Positions 25,209-33,783 of a DNA stretch of 64,000 nt are shown piece after piece. The stretch comes from Alicyclobacillaceae bacterium I2511 (GTDB lineage Bacteria > Bacillota > Bacilli > Alicyclobacillales > Alicyclobacillaceae), in the NCBI GenBank assembly GCA_003584005.1, contig QXHL01000001.1:1-64000 (forward strand). The letters are read 5' to 3'. The position numbers and the translations under genes are program-made. The notes below the pieces were generated by a model. That model saw only the letters and a program-made list of their open reading frames with translations. It ran no database searches and was not told where the DNA came from. The stretch's first letter is position 1. Each line of letters begins with the position of its first letter.

Positions 25209-26468
25209 TCATAAGGTGGACATTATTAGTGACATTGCAACTCTTTCAAGTGCCAAACGCACATGTTCATAGGTGAGTCCACCCTGAAAATAAGCAATAT
25301 AAGGTGGCCGCATGGGGGCATCCGCAGACAACTCCAGAGACCCTCCTTGCACAAAGGTGCCTGCCGCCATAATCACCGGATCCTCATAACCCGCCATTGG
25401 TGCAGGGTCGGGTTTTACAAAAGAATCCACTGGGGCACTGGATTGAATCACCTGACAAAATGTCAGCAATCGTTGCGGGTCTCCAAAATGAGCCGATACA
25501 ATTAAATCTGCTCTGGGTTCATTCCAACGGGGGCTAACAGAAATGTCCAATTCCTCAAGCACTCGCGATGCCAAAATGGAGCCTTGTATAGCTTGTCCCG
25601 TAGTATGGGGCGCCAAAAACAAAGCTTGATAAAAACTTCGCAAATGACCATAGGTAGGTCCAGCTTCTTTGCCAATGCCGGGTGCAGTGAGTTGTGCTGC
25701 GGCGCGTTCTACCCACTTTTTCCGGCCCAAAACATACCCACCTGTGAGGGCCAGTCCAGCACCTGGATTTTTTATCAACGAACCCATCACCAAATCAGCC
25801 CCCATTTCCGAAGGCTCTTTTGTTTCTACAAATTCACCGTAGCAATTGTCAACAGCAATGACGATATCAGGAGCAAAAGCGCGCACTTGGGCAAACCAGG
25901 CCCTCAACCACTCAACGGAGAAGGCTGGCCGTTGTTGGTAGCCGCGAGAACGTTGAAACATCACCATTTTCGTATGGGGTCCGATGGCCTGTAAAACCTT
26001 TGTCATATTTACGCGTCCATCCTCCGCTAGCTCTACCACTCGATGGGTAATCCCCCATTCCATCAAGCTTCCAGGGGTTGGGCGGATGCCCACCACTGCT
26101 TCCAGTGTGTCATACGGTCGTCCTGCGGCAAATAGTACTTCATCACCAGGCCGTAAAACTCCAAATAGCCCCAAACGCAAAGCATGTGTTCCTGAAATAA
26201 TCTGGGGCCGTACCAAAGCAGCCTCTGCACCAAAAACTCGGGCATAAATTCTTTCTAGTTTATCTCTTCCTTCGTCTGCAAGCCCATACCCAGTTGAGCC
26301 CTGCAAATCAGACTCACTGACACGTTCAGCCCAGAAGGCTTCTAAAACCTTTCGTTGGTTGTGTAGCACGATGGCCGAAATCGCCTCACGTGCCTCACGG
26401 ACCTCCAACTCACAACGATCAATAAGTTGTGTCGCTTGTGTTGTCAGAACTCTTGTCATGTTTTCCAA
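25209..26468 (-). CDS. PLP-dependent lyase, YnbB / aluminium-resistance family
   Basis: 419 residues of the methionine gamma-lyase-like family that flanks glnR in many Bacillales (YnbB in B. subtilis). Cofactor features: QIISGTHALRLGLFG, DNCYGEFVE, and the PLP lysine in MGSLIKNPGAG. C-terminal EDPVIMAAGTFVQGGSLELS is a family hallmark. The start is a TTG at 26468 with AAGGAG upstream; an ATG three codons later is the alternative. The true substrate is not established for this family. Confidence 0.88.
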   Translation of the reverse strand: MENMTRVLTTQATQLIDRCELEVREAREAISAIVLHNQRKVLEAFWAERVSESDLQGSTGYGLADEGRDKLERIYARVFGAEAALVRPQIISGTHALRLGLFGVLRPGDEVLFAAGRPYDTLEAVVGIRPTPGSLMEWGITHRVVELAEDGRVNMTKVLQAIGPHTKMVMFQRSRGYQQRPAFSVEWLRAWFAQVRAFAPDIVIAVDNCYGEFVETKEPSEMGADLVMGSLIKNPGAGLALTGGYVLGRKKWVERAAAQLTAPGIGKEAGPTYGHLRSFYQALFLAPHTTGQAIQGSILASRVLEELDISVSPRWNEPRADLIVSAHFGDPQRLLTFCQVIQSSAPVDSFVKPDPAPMAGYEDPVIMAAGTFVQGGSLELSADAPMRPPYIAYFQGGLTYEHVRLALERVAMSLIMSTL

Positions 26469-26519
26469 GTTTCCCTGTCTCCTTCGCCCCCCTTATGTTA
26501 ACAATTACCAGGCAAATCG

Positions 26520-26708
26520 TCAATCCAAACCGTTGCTGCATTTATCACATACCGGACATGTTCCAGTTTGCAGTGCACGCGCCCGTAACATCAGGGGGAC
26601 ACGCAACCGTTCTTGCCGATGACCATCTCGCTTGCCTAATCGGTAACCCAGAGTATACCCACCGATACCGCCCAGTAACAGCCAGACCAGTACAAACACC
26701 AGCGTCAA
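26520..26708 (-). CDS. Small membrane protein with CxxC...C tail, 62 residues
   Basis: Not recognised as a named family. The TTG start at 26708 has GGGGTG 7 bases upstream, and this ribosome site overlaps the stop of the preceding gene, so the two are coupled. One N-terminal membrane helix (LVFVLVWLLLGGIGGYTLGY) is followed by a basic stretch and a C-terminal CPVCDKC, which could bind zinc or form a disulfide. Last gene of the spoVK-GTPase-membrane protein set. Confidence 0.65.
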   Translation of the reverse strand: MTLVFVLVWLLLGGIGGYTLGYRLGKRDGHRQERLRVPLMLRARALQTGTCPVCDKCSNGLD

Positions 26709-26714
26709 AGTATT

Positions 26715-27335
26715 TCACCCCAGTATATTTTTATTATTGTCCTCACCTTGCCATATTTTCGCTGTCGTTAGTTCAGATAAAATGGTCAGCATCGCTAAGG
26801 CAATGAGCCCAGTTGCTGTGGCAAAGAAATTTAATAGTACAGCCACACATAATACCAACAATACAAGCAAACTGGTTTCAATCCACCCAATACGCAGTAC
26901 CAGGTTATCCTGACCTGATACTTTATCAAGCGTCGCATCGGTCAAGTCATCCACCCAATCTACGAGTGCCATGAATGTGAGTCCCCAGACTGCCGTTTGC
27001 CATCCAGTGAGTAACATAGACAGCCCAATGACCATAAAAATTTCTACATAGGCTGGAACACGTGTGGGAAGTTTCTCTTGCCAACGAGTGAACATTCCTA
27101 CAGCATAACTCCCAAAAAACACTGCTGTCGTAAGTACCGGTTGCAAATAGAGTGCCAATACAGTTAACACCAATGTATACGGAAGCAAGGCCCGCCCAAG
27201 TTTGACTGCCAAAGTACGTTCCCCACGGCAAATATCGTACTCTGCATCCAATTGGTCATCCATAAGTTTGATAGCGGAGCCCATTAAAACCAAAGCAAGC
27301 AACTCCACAGCCCACTCATGCAAATTTCCAAACAT
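26715..27335 (-). CDS. Polytopic membrane protein, UbiA-prenyltransferase-like
   Basis: 206 residues with six to seven hydrophobic helices. Two aspartate-rich segments, KLMDDQLDAEYD (about 23-34) and VDWVDDLTDATLD (about 124-136), resemble the two Mg-diphosphate sites of UbiA-type prenyltransferases, though the protein is shorter than the usual 280-300 residues and lacks the standard Asn. GAGGTGAGG precedes the ATG. It overlaps the GTPase gene by 20 bases. The prenyltransferase reading is an inference. Confidence 0.6.
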   Translation of the reverse strand: MFGNLHEWAVELLALVLMGSAIKLMDDQLDAEYDICRGERTLAVKLGRALLPYTLVLTVLALYLQPVLTTAVFFGSYAVGMFTRWQEKLPTRVPAYVEIFMVIGLSMLLTGWQTAVWGLTFMALVDWVDDLTDATLDKVSGQDNLVLRIGWIETSLLVLLVLCVAVLLNFFATATGLIALAMLTILSELTTAKIWQGEDNNKNILG

Positions 27336-27960
27336 GTAGCCTCACCTCGCGAAAACCCGTACCCCTGAGAGCGGATACTGGGATGATGCGATGTTTTGGA
27401 TACTCTCGACATAAAGTTTGGTATCCTGTCACACCCTGTGGTAGGTCCATTTTGTTTGCAAGCATCACGTATCCAGGATGTTCCAGTCCGTATTGTGCAA
27501 GTTGTTTGTCCAATGAACTCCAAATTTCTTTGTCAAAAGATGCACTTCCACTATCAAGATGCTCAGGTCTAATACTTTTTCCCAATGCTGCAGCGTCCAC
27601 CACGTGTAAAATGGCATCCGCATCCACCAACGCTTGTAATGTCTGGGCCATGCCCTGACGAATTGAGACATCCGGATGAATGCCCTCATCCAAACCAGCC
27701 GTATCTGTCAACAAAAGTTGGCGATCCGATTTTCCCCGTGGAACAGACAGGGTTAGAGACTGCATTTCCCGCGTATGATGCACCCTTGATGCGGACAAAA
27801 CTGACTCAACCTCTGCTAAGGAAATCTGTCTCCTCTCTATGCTGCCATCTGTTCTCTCTACGTGCCAAACAAGTTTTGTGATACCGAGATTTTGAGCAAA
27901 GCGAATGCAAAATAGGGTCTTCCCGGCATTGGTGCGGCCAATCATGAGACTCCTACGCAT
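27316..27960 (-). CDS. Small TRAFAC-type GTPase
   Basis: 214 residues. G1 GRTNAGKT (8-15), G3 DTAGL (86-90), G4 NKMD (169-172) and G5 VSAL (195-198) are all present, so a functional GTPase is expected. It resembles the Era/EngA-like group but has no extra RNA-binding domain. GGAGG lies 10 bases before the ATG. It overlaps the 3' end of the SpoVK-like gene and the 5' end of the membrane-protein gene, so the set is tightly coupled. Role unknown; sporulation is suggested by the AAA partner. Confidence 0.8.
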   Translation of the reverse strand: MRRSLMIGRTNAGKTLFCIRFAQNLGITKLVWHVERTDGSIERRQISLAEVESVLSASRVHHTREMQSLTLSVPRGKSDRQLLLTDTAGLDEGIHPDVSIRQGMAQTLQALVDADAILHVVDAAALGKSIRPEHLDSGSASFDKEIWSSLDKQLAQYGLEHPGYVMLANKMDLPQGVTGYQTLCREYPKHRIIPVSALRGTGFREVRLHVWKFA

Positions 27961-28934
27961 GCCTGTGCGTCCTCCCCAATAAAATCTTCCGGCAATAAGG
28001 TCATCGCTTGTTCCCGAGATAGATGTGGAATTTCAAACAATCTCACCGCATGGCGACGTACTGCCCGCTCGACAATATTCCTAATGAGCCGTGCGTTTCC
28101 AAACGGTTGCCCTAATTGATCCATCTTTGCCCTTTGCAACTGGGAGCGAAGTTGGATTTCCGCACCTGCATTGAAACGGTACTCCCGTTCCGCAGCAGTT
28201 CGGCGAGCAATTTCTAAGAGAGAAACTAGGTCATAATCAGGAAATTGGAGGTGTATGGGAAATCTACTCGGTAAACCTGGATTAGTGTCTAAAAACCACT
28301 CCATTTCTCTTTGATATCCAGCGATAATTGCAATGAATTGATTGCGATAATCTTCCATGCCTTTCACCAATGCATCGATACTTTCGCGACCAAAGTCCTT
28401 ACTTCCACCTCGGGCCAGTGAATAGGCTTCATCAATAAACATCACTCCACCAAGGGCTCTTTTAATCACATCTCGAGTCTTTTGTGCAGTGTGTCCAATA
28501 TACTCTCCCACCAAATCTGCTCGCTCCACTTCCACCAAGTGTCCCTTTTCTAAAACACCGCAATCGTGAAACATTCTAGCAAGCAGGCGAGCTACAGTGG
28601 TTTTACCTGTACCTGGATTGCCCATAAACACCATGTGTAGAACAAGCGGTTCATTACGCAGATGGAGGGACTGTCGACGTTCTTGCATATATAAATAGGA
28701 AAGGATCTCGGCAACTACCGTTTTGACAGACTGCAACCCAACCAATTGATCAAACTCCTGAAGGCTGGCCTGCAACCGTTCACGGGTTATCAAATCTCGA
28801 CTTCCCGGTCGATGGCTTTGTGCGTCTTCCCCTGCAAGTCGAGCTAGAGCTGCCGTAAGTGGGATTCTACCATCGCGATATTCTTCAATAACTCGATAGG
28901 ATTGTTGCCGATTAAGTTTCCCCTTTTGCTCCAT
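27942..28934 (-). CDS. spoVK: CbxX/CfqX-type AAA ATPase, stage V sporulation protein K
   Basis: 330 residues from the ATG at 28934, which follows GGGAGGTG. Walker A GNPGTGKT (105-112), Walker B GGVMFIDEAYSLA, sensor regions in AIIAGYQREMEWFLDTNPGL and SRFP, as in SpoVK and the CbbX family. A helical N-terminal part of about 60 residues precedes the AAA core. SpoVK is needed for late spore maturation in B. subtilis, where it lies near miaA and hfq as here. Head of a four-gene coupled set. Confidence 0.9.
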   Translation of the reverse strand: MEQKGKLNRQQSYRVIEEYRDGRIPLTAALARLAGEDAQSHRPGSRDLITRERLQASLQEFDQLVGLQSVKTVVAEILSYLYMQERRQSLHLRNEPLVLHMVFMGNPGTGKTTVARLLARMFHDCGVLEKGHLVEVERADLVGEYIGHTAQKTRDVIKRALGGVMFIDEAYSLARGGSKDFGRESIDALVKGMEDYRNQFIAIIAGYQREMEWFLDTNPGLPSRFPIHLQFPDYDLVSLLEIARRTAAEREYRFNAGAEIQLRSQLQRAKMDQLGQPFGNARLIRNIVERAVRRHAVRLFEIPHLSREQAMTLLPEDFIGEDAQACVGVS

Positions 28935-29120
28935 ACCGGGCACACCTCCCATCACTCGTATTCGCACATTTTCATGCCGCTGTGGGGATACTTTTTTCAG
29001 AAGCCTCTTACCTTATGCACTGAGTAAAAGAGGCGTGATAGCAGACACGCATAGAACAATAGGGATTTACACATGAAAAAGGAGCCGGCGTCTACAAAGC
29101 ACCTGCCCCATGTCTGTTTT

Positions 29121-30659
29121 TTAGCCACGATTACCAGCTTTCGAACGAGAAATTTTCGGCCCAGTGCTTTGCTCTGCAGCAGGTTTACGAAGCAAAATAT
29201 CTGACATCCCGCCTTGCCAACGAAAGGGGATTAGGGGCCACAGGTAGGGGACTCCAAAAGATCGGCGCGTTGCTAAAAAAACAAACCACGCCAAACAAGC
29301 AAATAAAAAACCTATCCAAGAGGGGATTAATGGAATTTCATAAGCTAATTGCGTACACCCTAAAATCCACAACCGCGACATTTGATGCGCCGTCGCCAAC
29401 TCATAGGAAGGTTGAGCAAATTGCATGACAAGCACGAAAGCCATGTATAACAATACTTCCGGTTGCAGCAGATGTGCTTGTGTGGCAAACTGACCAAAGA
29501 TAATTGCCGACACTATACTTACCATTGATGCCAGTGTTGAAGGTGTGTTGAGTACGGCCAATCGCAGTACATCCAAAGCAATTTCAGCCAACACCAATTG
29601 GACCCAAAGGGGTAATGGATCCGAGGTATCTGCACGAAAAAAGGAAAGTTCTTTGGGGACCGATCCAGGGTGAAAATTAATCAACAGAAACAATCCGGGT
29701 AAAAATACAGACAACAGTGAAGAGGCAATCACCACCCAGCGCATGTAAGTCCCCACTAAGGGATAGGAATGATACTCTTCTGCACTTTGCATCAGTTGAA
29801 ACAGGCTGACGGGTGCAATAATAACCTCCGGTGTGGTGTCCACTACAACTACAACCTGACCTTCCAGCAAGGCTCGCGAGGCAATATCAGGCCTCTCCGT
29901 AAATCGTACAATGGGATACGGATTCCATTTCACCCCACCCATCAGATCTGTTACTGACTGTTCGGCCATTGAAATGGCGTCCACCTCAATCGACTGCAGC
30001 TTTTTTCTGATCTCGTTGATAAGCCCGGGGTCTGCCACCCCTTCCAGATACATCAGCGTCACGTCTGTTTTCGAACGGTTTCCGATTTGCATCAATTCTG
30101 TGCGCATCGTAGGGTCCCGCAAACGACGACGGATGAGGGCCACATTCATCAGCATTGTTTCCACAAAACCATCCCGCGGTCCACGGATGACACGCTCCAC
30201 CTCCGGTTCACTGATACCGCGCATGGGGTAGATACGAGTGTCAATCAACAGGGCCTGATCAATGCCCTCTATAAAGGTTACCAAGGGCCCGGAGAGAATA
30301 AAGCGAACCGCATCTTGCATTGTAGTTACAGGCTGTACCTGAACAAAATTAACCCGTGTATTGAGGTGGTCCACCAGTTCTTGCATGGTGTACGAACGAC
30401 CTTGATGTGTTCCTAAAAAGGTCTGAATTTGTTTTTCCACATCATCTAACACCAAAACCACATTCATTGTTAAAAAATATCCATTCAGCACATAGGACAT
30501 CATCTGCAAACCGCCGTACGTAAAAGGCTTAGCCATAATATCCCAACTGTGTCCAGGTCCTTGTCCTACCCCCAGTAATCGGTTCAGGTAATCTACATTC
30601 TGCTGCAAATCTGTTGTAATTGCCGGAATGGGTTCATTGATAGAGGTTTTTTTGAGCAC
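29121..30659 (-). CDS. spoVAF: GerA-family spore protein, SpoVAF-like
   Basis: 512 residues from a GTG at 30659, preceded by AAAGGAG. The N-terminal half (about 1-300) is the soluble GerA-type domain with GPLVTFIEGIDQALLIDTR and SEPEVERVIRGPRDGFVE; the C-terminal half has about five membrane helices from TYMRWVVIASSLLSVFLPG. SpoVAF and GerA A-subunits share this architecture; the absence of adjacent B and C receptor genes favours a SpoVAF-like role in inner-membrane spore germination. Confidence 0.85.
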   Translation of the reverse strand: MLKKTSINEPIPAITTDLQQNVDYLNRLLGVGQGPGHSWDIMAKPFTYGGLQMMSYVLNGYFLTMNVVLVLDDVEKQIQTFLGTHQGRSYTMQELVDHLNTRVNFVQVQPVTTMQDAVRFILSGPLVTFIEGIDQALLIDTRIYPMRGISEPEVERVIRGPRDGFVETMLMNVALIRRRLRDPTMRTELMQIGNRSKTDVTLMYLEGVADPGLINEIRKKLQSIEVDAISMAEQSVTDLMGGVKWNPYPIVRFTERPDIASRALLEGQVVVVVDTTPEVIIAPVSLFQLMQSAEEYHSYPLVGTYMRWVVIASSLLSVFLPGLFLLINFHPGSVPKELSFFRADTSDPLPLWVQLVLAEIALDVLRLAVLNTPSTLASMVSIVSAIIFGQFATQAHLLQPEVLLYMAFVLVMQFAQPSYELATAHQMSRLWILGCTQLAYEIPLIPSWIGFLFACLAWFVFLATRRSFGVPYLWPLIPFRWQGGMSDILLRKPAAEQSTGPKISRSKAGNRG

Positions 30660-30828
30660 AAAGCTTTCTCCTTTGCAACAATATTATTCAGTTTTTCCGA
30701 ATCAGCGTTGCCGCGAATGAAACTCGGACAGGGTACAATTTTGCCTCACCATCATACTGTCCCCTCAACCAACGCAACTCATTCTTAACCACCAGCATTG
30801 CAAATCTACATCTGCCTGCAGCGACATC

Positions 30829-30856
30829 AAAAAACGCAACCCACGAAAGGTTGCGT
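30829..30856 (-). terminator. Terminator of the tRNA operon
   Basis: On the minus strand the 8-bp stem ACGCAACC / GGTTGCGT is followed by TTTTTTG. It lies about 67 bases past the last tRNA. Confidence 0.9.
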
Positions 30857-30922
30857 CACACAGTAAAAATTAAATTCACTTAATTCGTTCAAGAAAAACC
30901 AATAAATTCACTACAGACCCTT

Positions 30923-31014
30923 TGGCGGAGTGAGAGGGATTCGAACCCTCGATACGCTTGTGACGTATACTCGCTTAGCAGGCGAGCGCCTTCGACCTAC
31001 TCGGCCATCACTCC
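30923..31014 (-). tRNA. tRNA-Ser (GCT)
   Basis: Acceptor GGAGTGA / TCACTCC, long variable arm as expected for serine, anticodon GCT in CTGCTAA, discriminator G and encoded CCA. Last gene of the cluster. Confidence 0.95.
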
Positions 31015-31017
31015 ATA

Positions 31018-31093
31018 TGGTGGGCGGTAACGGGCTCGAACCGCTGACCCCCTGCTTGTAAGGCAGGTGCTCTCCCAACTGAGCTAACCGCCC
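31018..31093 (-). tRNA. tRNA-Val (TAC)
   Basis: Acceptor GGGCGGT / ACCGCCC, anticodon loop CTTACAA, T arm GGTTCGAGCC, encoded CCA. Three bases separate it from tRNA-Ser. Confidence 0.95.
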
Positions 31094-31165
31094 GAACATC
31101 TAAAAAAATTTTGTCAGAATATCCGCAAATAGAATCCTCAGTAGCAAATCTCAATTCAATAATTC

Positions 31166-31240
31166 TGGTGACCCCAGGGGGACTTGAACCCCCGTTACCG
31201 CCGTGAAAGGGCGGTGTCTTAACCACTTGACCATGGGGCC
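31166..31240 (-). tRNA. tRNA-Glu (TTC)
   Basis: Acceptor GGCCCCA / TGGGGTC with one G-T pair, anticodon loop CTTTCAC, encoded CCA. Confidence 0.95.
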
Positions 31241-31280
31241 TAGTCACGGCGCGAACAGAGTCCGCGCCGTCCACACACTC

Positions 31281-31356
31281 TGGAGCTCCCAACCAGATTC
31301 GAACTGGTGACCTCATCCTTACCATGGATGCGCTCTGCCAACTGAGCTATGGGAGC
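31281..31356 (-). tRNA. tRNA-Thr (GGT)
   Basis: Acceptor GCTCCCA / TGGGAGC, anticodon loop ATGGTAA, encoded CCA. Confidence 0.95.
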
Positions 31357-31357
31357 G

Positions 31358-31432
31358 TGGCTCCCCGAGTAGGATTCGAACCTACGACCCTCCGGTTAAC
31401 AGCCGGATGCTCTACCGCTGAGCTATCGAGGA
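31358..31432 (-). tRNA. tRNA-Asn (GTT)
   Basis: Acceptor TCCTCGA / TCGGGGA, anticodon loop CTGTTAA, discriminator G, encoded CCA. One base from tRNA-Thr(GGT). Confidence 0.95.
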
Positions 31433-31473
31433 ATAGATATAATCCACAGCACTAAACTATTTTCACAGTACTA

Positions 31474-31548
31474 TGGTGGAGGTAGTCGGATTCGAACCGA
31501 CGGCCCCCTGCGTGCAAGGCAGGTGCTCTCCCTCTGAGCTATACCCCC
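31474..31548 (-). tRNA. tRNA-Ala (TGC)
   Basis: Acceptor GGGGGTA / TACCTCC with one G-T pair near position 3-70, anticodon loop CTTGCAC, encoded CCA. Confidence 0.95.
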
Positions 31549-31603
31549 AGCTTCACCCTCAAACCAAAATTCAAAACACATCCAACTAGCCCATCAGAGC
31601 CAG

Positions 31604-31680
31604 TGGTCGGAGCAGCGGGATTTGAACCCACGACCTCCTGCTCCCAAGGCAGGCGCGCTACCAAGCTGCGCTATGCTCCG
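31604..31680 (-). tRNA. tRNA-Pro (TGG)
   Basis: Acceptor CGGAGCA / TGCTCCG, anticodon loop CTTGGGA, encoded CCA. Confidence 0.95.
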
Positions 31681-31681
31681 A

Positions 31682-31758
31682 TGGTGTGCCCGGAGAGATT
31701 CGAACCCCCGACCTCTTGATTCGTAGTCAAGCGCTCTATCCAGCTGAGCTACGGGCAC
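31682..31758 (-). tRNA. tRNA-Arg (ACG)
   Basis: Acceptor GTGCCCG / CGGGCAC, anticodon loop CTACGAA (A34 expected to be edited to inosine), encoded CCA. Confidence 0.95.
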
Positions 31759-31785
31759 GTATAACCCTGCGCAAGGGTTGTACTG

Positions 31786-31860
31786 TGGCTGGGGAGGAAG
31801 GGTTCGAACCTTCGCCTGACGGAATCAAAGTCCGTTGCCTTACCTCTTGGCTACTCCCCA
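31786..31860 (-). tRNA. tRNA-Gln (TTG)
   Basis: Acceptor TGGGGAG / CTCCCCA, anticodon loop CTTTGAT, discriminator G, encoded CCA. Confidence 0.95.
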
Positions 31861-31863
31861 ATA

Positions 31864-31940
31864 TGGGGTGAGCAGTGGGAATCGAACCCACGCGTGCCGG
31901 ATCCACAATCCGGTGCGTTAACCACTTCGCCATGCTCACC
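31864..31940 (-). tRNA. tRNA-His (GTG)
   Basis: Starts with GGTGAGC and ends GCTCACC plus CCA, which includes the extra G(-1):C73 pair typical of histidine tRNA. Anticodon loop TTGTGGA. Confidence 0.95.
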
Positions 31941-31941
31941 A

Positions 31942-32017
31942 TGGCAGGGGCGGCAGGATTTGAACCCACGACATGCGGTTTTGGAGACCGCCGTTCTACC
32001 AGCTGAACTACGCCCCT
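31942..32017 (-). tRNA. tRNA-Trp (CCA)
   Basis: Acceptor AGGGGCG / CGCCCCT, anticodon CCA in TCTCCAAAA, discriminator G, encoded CCA end. Confidence 0.95.
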
Positions 32018-32056
32018 GCATGTACTCCAGAACCCCTGAACCTGCCACAGTACAGG

Positions 32057-32140
<84 letters not shown>

Positions 32141-32145
32141 ACAAA

Positions 32146-32221
<76 letters not shown>

Positions 32222-32237
32222 GCCGCGACAACACATA

Positions 32238-32266
32238 ACTTATCACACTCACTTACTCATTGTCAA
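32238..32266 (-). promoter_or_regulatory. Promoter of the tRNA operon
   Basis: Consensus TTGACA at 32261-32266 (minus strand), 17 bases, then ATAAGT at 32238-32243; spacing of 16 or 18 gives similar -10 hexamers. Confidence 0.7.
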
Positions 32267-32336
32267 CGATGGTAAGCCTACATTTTCATGCAAAAAAATT
32301 TGCAAAATTCAAGCGCACTTCTCCCCAAACTTAAAC

Positions 32337-32369
32337 GGGGGCAGCCCGGCACAACTGAACTGCCACCCC
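32337..32369 (-). terminator. Hairpin downstream of hfq
   Basis: On the minus strand GGGG-T-GGCAG pairs with CTGCC-CCC, then GTTTAAGTTT. It lies 11 bases past the hfq stop. The T-tract is poor. Confidence 0.55.
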
Positions 32370-32379
32370 ATGCCAGATC

Positions 32380-32634
32380 TTACTCTTGCCGAGCAGTCGG
32401 TGTAGAGGTTTCCAAATTCAAGGGCACGCTCTTAAGTGGAGTGAACGTAGAAATTGCATGTTTGTAAATTAGTTGTTGCTTTCCCTCAGATTCTAAAACT
32501 ACAGTGAAGCTATCAAATGCACGAACAAGCCCGCGTATTTGAAATCCGTTTACCAAATAAACTGTCACTGGAATTCGTTCTTTGCGCAAATGATTTAAAA
32601 ACATGTCTTGAATGTTAATGGGTGCCTTGTTCAT
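32380..32634 (-). CDS. hfq: RNA chaperone Hfq
   Basis: 84 residues from the ATG at 32634; GGAGG lies 10 bases upstream, and an in-frame GTG at 32652 is inside that site. Sm1 region [20 protein letters not shown], then [19 protein letters not shown], and Sm2 YKHAIST that forms the U-binding ring surface. A short Thr/Ser-rich tail. Follows miaA as in most Firmicutes. Confidence 0.97.
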   Translation of the reverse strand: MNKAPINIQDMFLNHLRKERIPVTVYLVNGFQIRGLVRAFDSFTVVLESEGKQQLIYKHAISTFTPLKSVPLNLETSTPTARQE

Positions 32635-32758
32635 GTCCAAATTTTCCTCCACTCATGACCCTGTCTAGACAAATCCGCCATTTTAAGGGAATAATTACCC
32701 TTCTAAAGAAGCAATTTTCTTTCATAAAGTATTCTCGCTTCACAGGCATCATTCCTGC

Positions 32759-33706
32759 TTATAGCAAGTTGAATTCGGACAAAATCTGGGAACCAACCTG
32801 CTCCAGAGAGTATTGACTGACTTCCATCCAAACAATGCTAGGATCCCGTCGAAACCAAGATAATTGGCGCTTTACCAACCGCCGCGTTGCTTGTTTCACG
32901 GTGGCAATCGCCTGTTCCAACGTAGTTTCCTGATGCAGATAAGAAACTAACTCCTTGTAACCAATGGCTTGTAAAGCGTTACTCTGTGGATTATAGCCTT
33001 TCGCCAATAGGCGTGTCACTTCCTCCAACAACCCATACTTTATCATTGTGTCCACTCTTTGGTCCACCCTTTGATACAACCAATCCCGTGCTCCAGTCAA
33101 GCCAAATTGTAATGTTGCATACAAACTTTGATCACGGTTCCAGTCATACTCCGCAGATAATGGCTTACCCGTGAGTTCTTCCACTTCCAAAGCACGGATG
33201 ACTCGACGTAAATCATTGGCGTGCAATCTTGCCGCCGTAACAGGGTCACGTCGAACCAATTCTTGGTGTAACGCAATCGCACCATGGTTGTCCGCAAAGT
33301 CCTGCCAGCGAGTGCGTACTACAGCAGAACCCTCCCTCTGAGCGAAATCTAAGCCCGTTGTGATAGCTCGGATATATAAACCTGTGCCACCCACAACTAA
33401 GGGAATCTTTCCCCTGGCTGTAATGTCTGCAATAGTCTTTTTGGCTAAGGTTGTCCAACGTGCGACAGAAAAGGATTCGTCTGGATCTGCCACATCTATC
33501 AAATGGTGTGGAATTCCATCCATCTCCTGCAAAGTGAGTTTTGCGGTGCCCACGTCCATACCCCGATAAACCTGCATCGAATCCGCAGAAATGATTTCCC
33601 CACCCAGATACTTGGCTAAATATACACCTAATCCACTTTTACCCGTGGCCGTGGGACCTACCACACAAATCACTAGTGGTTTCCCGTTTAATCGTGTTGC
33701 TGACAT
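32759..33706 (-). CDS. miaA: tRNA dimethylallyltransferase
   Basis: 315 residues. P-loop GPTATGKSGL (about 17-26), the DSMQVYRGMDVGTAK segment that binds the prenyl donor, GGTGLYIRAI, and the C-terminal RQLSWFRRD. Adds a dimethylallyl group to A37 of tRNAs that read UNN codons; MiaB, also in the window, then adds the methylthio group. Between mutL and hfq, same strand. Confidence 0.97.
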   Translation of the reverse strand: MSATRLNGKPLVICVVGPTATGKSGLGVYLAKYLGGEIISADSMQVYRGMDVGTAKLTLQEMDGIPHHLIDVADPDESFSVARWTTLAKKTIADITARGKIPLVVGGTGLYIRAITTGLDFAQREGSAVVRTRWQDFADNHGAIALHQELVRRDPVTAARLHANDLRRVIRALEVEELTGKPLSAEYDWNRDQSLYATLQFGLTGARDWLYQRVDQRVDTMIKYGLLEEVTRLLAKGYNPQSNALQAIGYKELVSYLHQETTLEQAIATVKQATRRLVKRQLSWFRRDPSIVWMEVSQYSLEQVGSQILSEFNLL

Positions 33707-33783
33707 GACCCCCGCTCCTGACTTTGTAACCCATCACAGCCTATCTCTACACCAGTTGACCCTTGCATGAACTTACAACTCGA

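Noticed and set aside
24572-25276. 234-codon plus-strand frame opposite glnR
   Set aside because: Antisense shadow of glnR and the glnA start.
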